Below are positions 58,135-64,000 of a DNA stretch of 64,000 nucleotides, piece after piece. The stretch spans positions 3,782,001 through 3,846,000 of the forward strand of contig JAGPXD010000004.1 of NCBI GenBank assembly GCA_020746995.1, read 5' to 3'. The notes under the pieces are model-generated. The model did no database searches and had not been told where the DNA came from. It saw only the letters and a program-made list of their open reading frames with translations. The stretch's first letter is position 1. Every line of letters starts with the position of its first letter. This DNA comes from Plectosphaerella cucumerina. Lineage: Eukaryota > Ascomycota > Sordariomycetes > Glomerellales > Plectosphaerellaceae. The position numbers were made by a program, and so were the translations under genes.

Positions 58135-59684
58135 ATGTCGACCACCACCTTCTCGACCGACCCCGCCCTGTACATCTTCACCTCCCTGACCGCCGGCTCC
58201 TCCCACATCGTTACCGCCACCTCTCGCCTCGAGACCATCCTCCGCGCCAACCGGGTCCCCTTCAAAGCCGTCGATCTCGCCGTTGACCAGAAGGCTCGCA
58301 TGCTATGGGGCCGTCGCGCCGGCAAAGATGAGAGCGGTCGCGTGAGGAAGCTTCCTGCTCTCGTCCAAGAAGGCCTCGTCTTGGGTGTAAGTGGCTCCTC
58401 TAGGATCCCGACTCTAGCTTCCTCTCTGACCAAACACCTCTGCAGGATATCGTCGAAATCGAGGACTGGAACGAGTACGGCGAGCTCAAGCAGCATGTCA
58501 AGATCTACTACGACGAGTTCACCATCCCGAACATCCACAACAAGCCCAAAGACCCTCCCAAGCCCGTCAGAAGGGTCAAAGCCGGTACCGCCGCCGCCAA
58601 AGCTGCCGCCGCCGCGGCTGCTTCCACATCTGCTTCCGCGTCAGCTTCCGCCTCGACTTCCACCCCCGCTCCCGCCTCTGCCATCCCTGCCGCCCCTCCT
58701 CTACCGAAAGCCGAAGCATCCACCACCGCCGAAAAGAAGGATGCGCCGAAGAAGGAGCCCAGCGTCGTCGAAAAGGCCACGCTTCCCATCCGCTCCATCG
58801 CAGACGAGGCTGCCCAGAAGGCTAAGGAGCTGAGGCTGCAGTCCCTCCGCGAGAAGGTCCACGGCAAGGGAGGCAAGCCCGCTGATACAAAGGAGGCGCC
58901 TGCTAAGGAGTCCGAGACACCCGCTCCCAAGGAATCCGAGGCACCAGCCGCCAAGGAGTCTGAGGCACCGGTCACCAAAGACTCCGAGACGCCCGCTGTC
59001 GAGAAGGCGGGGGCGGAGCCAGAGACACCTGCCGCTAAACCGCCTGCCACGCCCACCAAGGCAGAGCCTGCAGTCAAGGCCGCAGCAACGACCCCAGCCA
59101 AGGCAGACAAGGGCAAGGCCGCCGTCTCTCCTCTTCCCGCCAGTAGCACCACCAGAACCATCGCCGGCACCACCGTCCAGTCCCCCACTTCGGGGACATG
59201 GCCCACGGCCGCCTCATCTTCCGACGCTCTGCCTTCGTTGGAGACCGTCCAGAGCCCCACGACCGCCCGGTGGAAGTCGACCGAGTCCATCGAGCCTCCT
59301 GTCACACTTCACCGCGGCTCGATGGTAGCCGCGGCCTCCGAGGCCGAAATCAAAGCCGTCGAGAAGGCCTCGGCGATACAGGAGGAGGACGAAGAGGATT
59401 CGTCGGAAGAAGAAAGCAGTGAGGAGGAGAGCAGCGAGGAGGACGACGAGGAAGAGGACGACGATGATGATGATGACGACGAGGAAGAGGATGACGATGA
59501 TGAAGACGAGGATGATGACGATGACGATGATAGCGACGACAGCGATGAAGAGGAGGAGAAGAAGCCCGCGCCGAAAGCGGTCCCGGCTCCGGCTGCAGCT
59601 CCGGTGGAAGCCTCGACTCCCGCCCCGGCCCCGGCCCCGGCTCCAGCCCCGGCGGCTACGGAAGCCCCGGCGGCGCAGAAGTGA
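58135..59684 (+). CDS. SH3BGR-like thioredoxin-fold protein with acidic tail
   Basis: Exons are 58135-58386 and 58446-59684; the 59-nt intron (GTAAGT donor, TGCAG acceptor) is phase 0, giving 496 aa. Residues 1 to about 105 form an SH3BGR/glutaredoxin-like domain (YIFTSLTAGSSHIVTATSRL, VPFKAVDLAVDQKARMLW, KLPALVQEG, DIVEIEDWNEYGELKQH) that lacks a CxxC active site, as in SH3BGR proteins. The remainder is low complexity: Ala/Ser/Pro-rich, then KESETPAP-type repeats, then a run of more than 60 residues that is nearly all Asp/Glu/Ser (nt about 59386-59567), then Ala/Pro. The function of fungal members is unclear; a protein-interaction role is inferred. It converges with PEX6. Confidence 0.85.
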
Positions 59685-60001
59685 TTCGTCCCTTGCTTCA
59701 ATGCTGTTTCTGCGGACCGTAGCTACCTACCCTGGTGTAATCGCGATACCGATGAGACGCATTCTTGTTCCTATCCAGGCTCGTACTCGATGCATACACA
59801 AGTGATGAACGTCGAAGCATGTCGGTCGTGCATGTGTAACGTCGGCCGACACGAGCCCTCCGGCTCCGCTCAACATCACCCATCTGACTCGAATCAACGC
59901 ACGCACTCCCTTCGGCATTGCCGCTCTGCACAGCCTTCAATATCATCATGCATATTGCCAGTAATATGTAGTAGTACATCCAACCCACCCCCCGTATATC
60001 C
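59685..60001. other. Convergent 3' flanks, SH3BGR-like / PEX6
   Basis: 317 bp between two facing stop codons. No gene is seen; a frame read through here on the minus strand is the unspliced continuation of the PEX6 exon in the wrong frame. Confidence 0.6.
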
Positions 60002-63000
60002 TCAATACAGTCCGTCGTCATCACTCGCGTTGCCCTGCTCAAACGCCGCCACCGCCTTCCCCTTCCCCTTCCCTCTACCGTTGACGCCGCGCACCCCCTC
60101 GTCATACTCCTCATCGCTATCATCTGCCGCCACCGCCTTTCCCTTTCCCTTATCCCTCGCGACGGCCTTGCCCTTGCCCTTTGACGCCGTCGAGGAGCCG
60201 GACACGGCTCTGGGCGCTGGCGCGGCGCGAGGCGCGGGGCCGGAAGAGGGTGCACCGTCGAAGGAGGCGCGCATCGTCTCGTAGCGCGCGAGCTCGCCGG
60301 CGCTGACGCTGGGTACAAGCTCGTTGTTGGCGGCGAGGAAGTCTTCCTCGGACACGACGACGGCGACGTCCTCGGGACGAGCGTGGTGGTCGAAGAAGTT
60401 GGCTGTGGAGATGGGGTGGCGCCGACCGTCGGCGTTGATGGAGGCGATCTTTGCGTCGACGGCGGCTGTCTGTCGCGTGATGGCCTTGAGCATGGCGTCG
60501 CTGCAGAGGGCGTAGTAGTCGGCGCCCGTGTAGTGGTAGGGTAGCTGTGCCGCGACCCGGGGAAGGGAGAGGGAGGGGTCGAGGGTGAACCTGGGCTTTC
60601 GTTAGCGTTTTGGGAGTTACACAAGGGGAAGATAAGGGAGGCATACTTTCGAGTGACGGCCTCGAGAATCTTGAGCTGCTTGTCTCGGTCATCGGCGACG
60701 CCCAGGTAGAGCATCTTATCGAAACGGCCGGGACGCAGCAACGCAGGGTCCAGCAGGTCAGGTCTGTTCGTCGCACCAATGACGAAGACACCACCGCCGC
60801 CGTCGCTGCCGCCCGACATGCCGTCGAGCTCAGCCAACAGCTGCGAAACGATACGGTCCATGACACCGCCACTGTCGCCCTGATTGCCACGCTTGGGCGC
60901 GACCGAGTCCAGCTCGTCGAAGAAGACGACGCAAGGCCTCGCATCGCGCGCCTTCTGGAACACGCGGCGCACGTTGGCCTCGGACTCGCCAATGTACATG
61001 TTGAGCAGCTCGGGGCCCTTGACGCTGAAGAAGTTGAGGCTGTACTCTGTCGCGATGGCCTTTGCGAGCAGCGTCTTGCCCGTGCCGGGAGGACCGTAGA
61101 AGAGGATGCCCGATCGCTTCTTCATGCCTCTCGCGAAGAGCTCCGGCCTTTCCAGGGGCAGCTGGATCGTCTCCCGCACCGCCTCCTTGACGTAGCCCAG
61201 GCCACCGACGTCGTCCCACGTGACGTTGGGGATCTTGGGCGCGCCGATGGCGCCGGCAAAGTTCTTGCGCGCCTTTTCGACGGCCACGTCAAAGTCGGCC
61301 TTGGTGACGCATCGCGCCGCCGGGCACCCGGCCGCCTGAGGGCCGCCAGATAGCTCAATGTCCCTGATGGTGACGGGGCGGTCGTTTGAGCTGGCCTTGC
61401 GCGACATGTCCTCCAGCCTGAACTGTCTGGCCACGCGTGCACGCTCGACAACGTCCACCAGGCTGCCGGCGACGAACGCCGCCGTCTTGAGGGCAATCCC
61501 TGTGATGTCGACGTCGGAATCCAGGTTGAGGCCCATTTGGTCGATGACGCTTCTCAAGATGCCCGCCCTCTCGACCTCGTCAGGGGCACCCACCTCGAGC
61601 TCGTAGGTGAACAGGCTACGCAACCCCTTGGGCAGCTTGTCAACATCGTTCGCCGTCGCGATGAGGATTCTTGAGTCCTCCAGAATCCCCTTGAACGCTG
61701 AGACCATGCGATCTGCTGTCAGAGCATCGATGTGCTTGATGAGGAGCGCCGTGCACTCCGGGCCGCAGCTGAGGGCTCGGTCTGCCCGAGCTCGCAACAG
61801 CCCCTCGGTCTTGACGTCGCTGCCGCTGCCCTCGGCCTCGCTCAGCAGGTCGTTTGCATCGATGGCATACGTATGCAGGCCAACATCAGCGCATGCAGAC
61901 GCAGCCACCGTCGCCTTGCCAATATGCCGGTGCGTCGATGTCAACAGTACAGCTATCGGCGCCATCTTCCCGTGGATGGCCACTTGGCTGGTAGCCGCGG
62001 CAATGAGAGCCTGTAGTCTGTGTCTCAGGGGCGAGATGTAGCGGGAGTCCTGTAGGGAAGAGGCTGTGGGCGGCGAGACGGCCGAGCGATTCGGTATGCT
62101 TCTCACCCCTGTGTAGTACTCCCACGTGCTGGACATGGTGGGTGGGATTCGGCTCGTGACGAAGCCAGACAGGTTCATGCCAACTGTCTCGCTGTCAATG
62201 CAGGCCACCCCCCTCCAGATGTCCTCGGCCTCATCGTCGTCGCTCTCGGGCTGGGGCGCATGGACATGGCCAACCTTGAACCACGCCACCTGGTCAGGTC
62301 TGGAAGTATCGTTGGAGAGGGTCATGATGTCGTCAACCTCAGCCTCCTGGAACATCTTGCCCAGGAGCGTGTCGACGGGTACAGCCAGGAGGTCTCCCGC
62401 CTTTGCCAGCCTGACCTTCTCGGCAAAGTAGCGCTTCAGGCCAGCGAGGACGACGGTCTGGAAGACGCGCTCGGCAGAAACAGGCGAGCGGACGTGTTGG
62501 ATAGTGATGTCGCGCGCGAAGGGCGGGTGGGATGTCCTTGAGAACTTGGTGGGCCTCTTGGGTCCGCGCGACGGGTTCGGCTTCAGCGGTGAGAGGCGCA
62601 GGTATGGCGGCGCGTCCATGTTGGCGAGAAGAATGGGCGAGAGGTATGCGGCGGGGCTGGTGGGCTTCTGAACCTGCGAGTCGAAGAACGACGTCCTCCT
62701 CTCCTGATGCCTCGCGCTGGGTATCCTCGTGACCGGCTTCTGTGCGTAGCCCTCGGGAAGGCTGTACACCCTCACGGGCCGCCACTCGGCGTCCTCACTG
62801 GCGGCTGCAGCACCGAAGCCCCCGAGGCCGAAGGCGCCGAAACCGTTTACTGGGGGCTCCTCTGCCACCTCGACACGGACCCAGTCGCCGGAGAAGCATC
62901 CAACTTTGAGGAGGGAGGTGATGTCGACGTAGATCCTCGCCTCCTCATCATCCTCTGGCGTGGGTTTCGGGTGTAGGAGTGTCTGGGGGATGGGCTCGAC

Positions 63001-64000
63001 GAGGCTCTGGGCCTTGAACAGGCGGCCCCTGGGACGGTCAGGGCGGGCTGTGGTAGCAGTGAAGGACGAAAAGACAGAGCCGGGTGTTGTCGCGCCGTTG
63101 GTCCTACGCCCCCGGCCGACGGTCATGGGCGAGCCAGGCTGCAGGGTAGAGATGCCGCTGGCGGTGCTCGAGTGCAACATCGGCGCCTGTAGCGAGAGCA
63201 TGTCGTCCATGGAGTCGTCCGAGCTCTCGTCATCGTGGTCAAAGCCTGGAGTCTCCGAGTCGTCCGTCTCTGTGACCGACTCCATCTCGGTGGCCTGGGC
63301 ATCGGTCCTGTACCGATCCTCGGCGGCTGAGAAGAACTGGTCGTTGGCCGTGTCCTCGTCATCCTCGAGCACGCCGTTCAGGGGCCGGCTGGAGGTCAGG
63401 GCACCGTGGCTGCGCTTCGGACGGACGCTCCCCCGCATCAAGACGATCTTTGTATCGGGGGAGAGGATGCCCTGGCTGAAGGGCTCGCAGAGGACGATCT
63501 CGCCGCCGTTGGGAGGCACGTGTGTGACGGGATGGGGCGGCAGAGGCAGGGGGAACTGGTCGCCCGAGTGCAAGACGGCAAGATTTCCCAGAGCGGCCCT
63601 GAGAGCGGCGGCAATGTTGCCATCAGCGGAGGCGGGGCCCTTGCCAGCGGAGGCGGCGGCATCGGGATGTTCGCTGAAGAAGGTGCCCTCTCCCAACTCC
63701 AAGCGCCTAATGGACTCCTTTTCGAGATTCACAAAGACGGTATCGAGGGGCAGAGCAACGGCGTCGAGGAGGAGGATCTCGATGCCACCGCGGGCGCTTC
63801 CCATGAGCTTCGAGGGCGCGACGGTCTGAAGGGCTTGTCGGAAGCTTTGGAGTGCCATGGACTTTGGCGAGAACTGGGCGATGGAAGGGCCGAGGTCGGT
63901 GGCCCTGAGAACGGGCACCAGGGTCCATGATGTTTCGGCCGCGGAGGCTTTCGGTGCCCAGGGGGCAATGGCGACGTGCTGGATCTGGGAGTTGTCTTGC
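60002..64000 (-). CDS. PEX6: Peroxisomal AAA ATPase Pex6 (5' partial)
   Basis: With Pex1 forms the AAA complex that extracts the import receptor Pex5 from the peroxisome membrane. The frame is open to the right edge, so the N-terminus lies outside; 1313 residues are visible. Exons are 60647 to beyond 64000, and 60002-60590; the 56-nt intron (GTATGC donor, CCCAG acceptor) joins ILEAVTRK to FTLDPSLSLPRVAAQLPYHY. The second AAA module is complete: DDVGGLGYVKEAVRETIQLP, Walker A GPPGTGKT, the Pex6-type GPELLNMYIGESEANVRRVF, Walker B CVVFFDELDS, and GATNRPDLLDPALLRPGRFD. The first module is degenerate: THRHIGKAT in place of Walker A. After the AAA domain the tail has three GKGKAVA repeats mixed with acidic residues. 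In Colletotrichum, PEX6 is needed for appressorial infection (published). Confidence 0.95.

Noticed and set aside
1..64000. Biosynthetic cluster, transposon, CRISPR or NLR-type defence system
   Set aside because: No PKS, NRPS, terpene, P450 cluster, transposase, reverse transcriptase, NACHT or HET domain was recognised anywhere in the translations.

Overview
This window comes from the nuclear genome of a filamentous ascomycete (Pezizomycotina, most likely a Sordariomycete; a Glomerellales/Colletotrichum-like relative is a guess). The evidence is GC-rich coding sequence with strong C/G third-position bias, introns mostly 48-82 nt with GTRNGT donors and CTNAC branch sites, C/T-rich gene leaders, no operons, gene order of mixed orientation, and proteins typical of the group (two-domain VPS10 receptor, CYT-4-type mitochondrial RNase, bZIP with DUF3425, fungal UBE3D-like protein, Pex6).

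Left part (1-17 kb): the 3' two thirds of a VPS10/sortilin receptor (cut by the left edge), a secreted GH17 wall glucanase of the Scw4/MP65 type, a bZIP regulator divergent from the F1-ATPase chaperone ATP11, and a convergent CYT-4/Dss1-type mitochondrial 3'-5' exoribonuclease. About 4 kb without a convincing gene follows, then a 'mucin'-annotated fungal protein whose two exons are separated by a 2.1-kb intron.

Middle part (25-43 kb): a small conserved hypothetical, an F-box-like three-exon orphan, a mitochondrial rhomboid protease divergent from a small coiled-coil protein, a conserved membrane-anchored protein with an in-frame TAG in front of a coding-looking C-terminal tail, two low-GC orphans, and a Lys/Ala-rich membrane-anchored protein.

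Right part (44-64 kb): an inosine-uridine nucleoside hydrolase, LSM8 sharing a 346-bp bidirectional promoter with a UBE3D-like ubiquitin-ligase-family protein, a tiny six-cysteine gene, a broken gene next to a degenerate tandem repeat, a GPI-anchored Ser/Thr/Pro-rich protein, an SH3BGR-like thioredoxin-fold protein with a very acidic tail, and the peroxisomal AAA ATPase PEX6 (cut by the right edge).

The genes are mostly housekeeping (vacuolar sorting, mitochondrial ATPase assembly and RNA turnover, peroxisome biogenesis, U6 snRNP) plus cell-wall proteins. I see no biosynthetic cluster, no intact transposon, no tRNA and no CRISPR. The items most worth a second look are the possible stop-codon readthrough at 34.7 kb, the 2.1-kb intron at 21.6-23.7 kb, the cysteine-rich micro-gene at 51.5 kb and the decayed locus at 52.2-53.4 kb.
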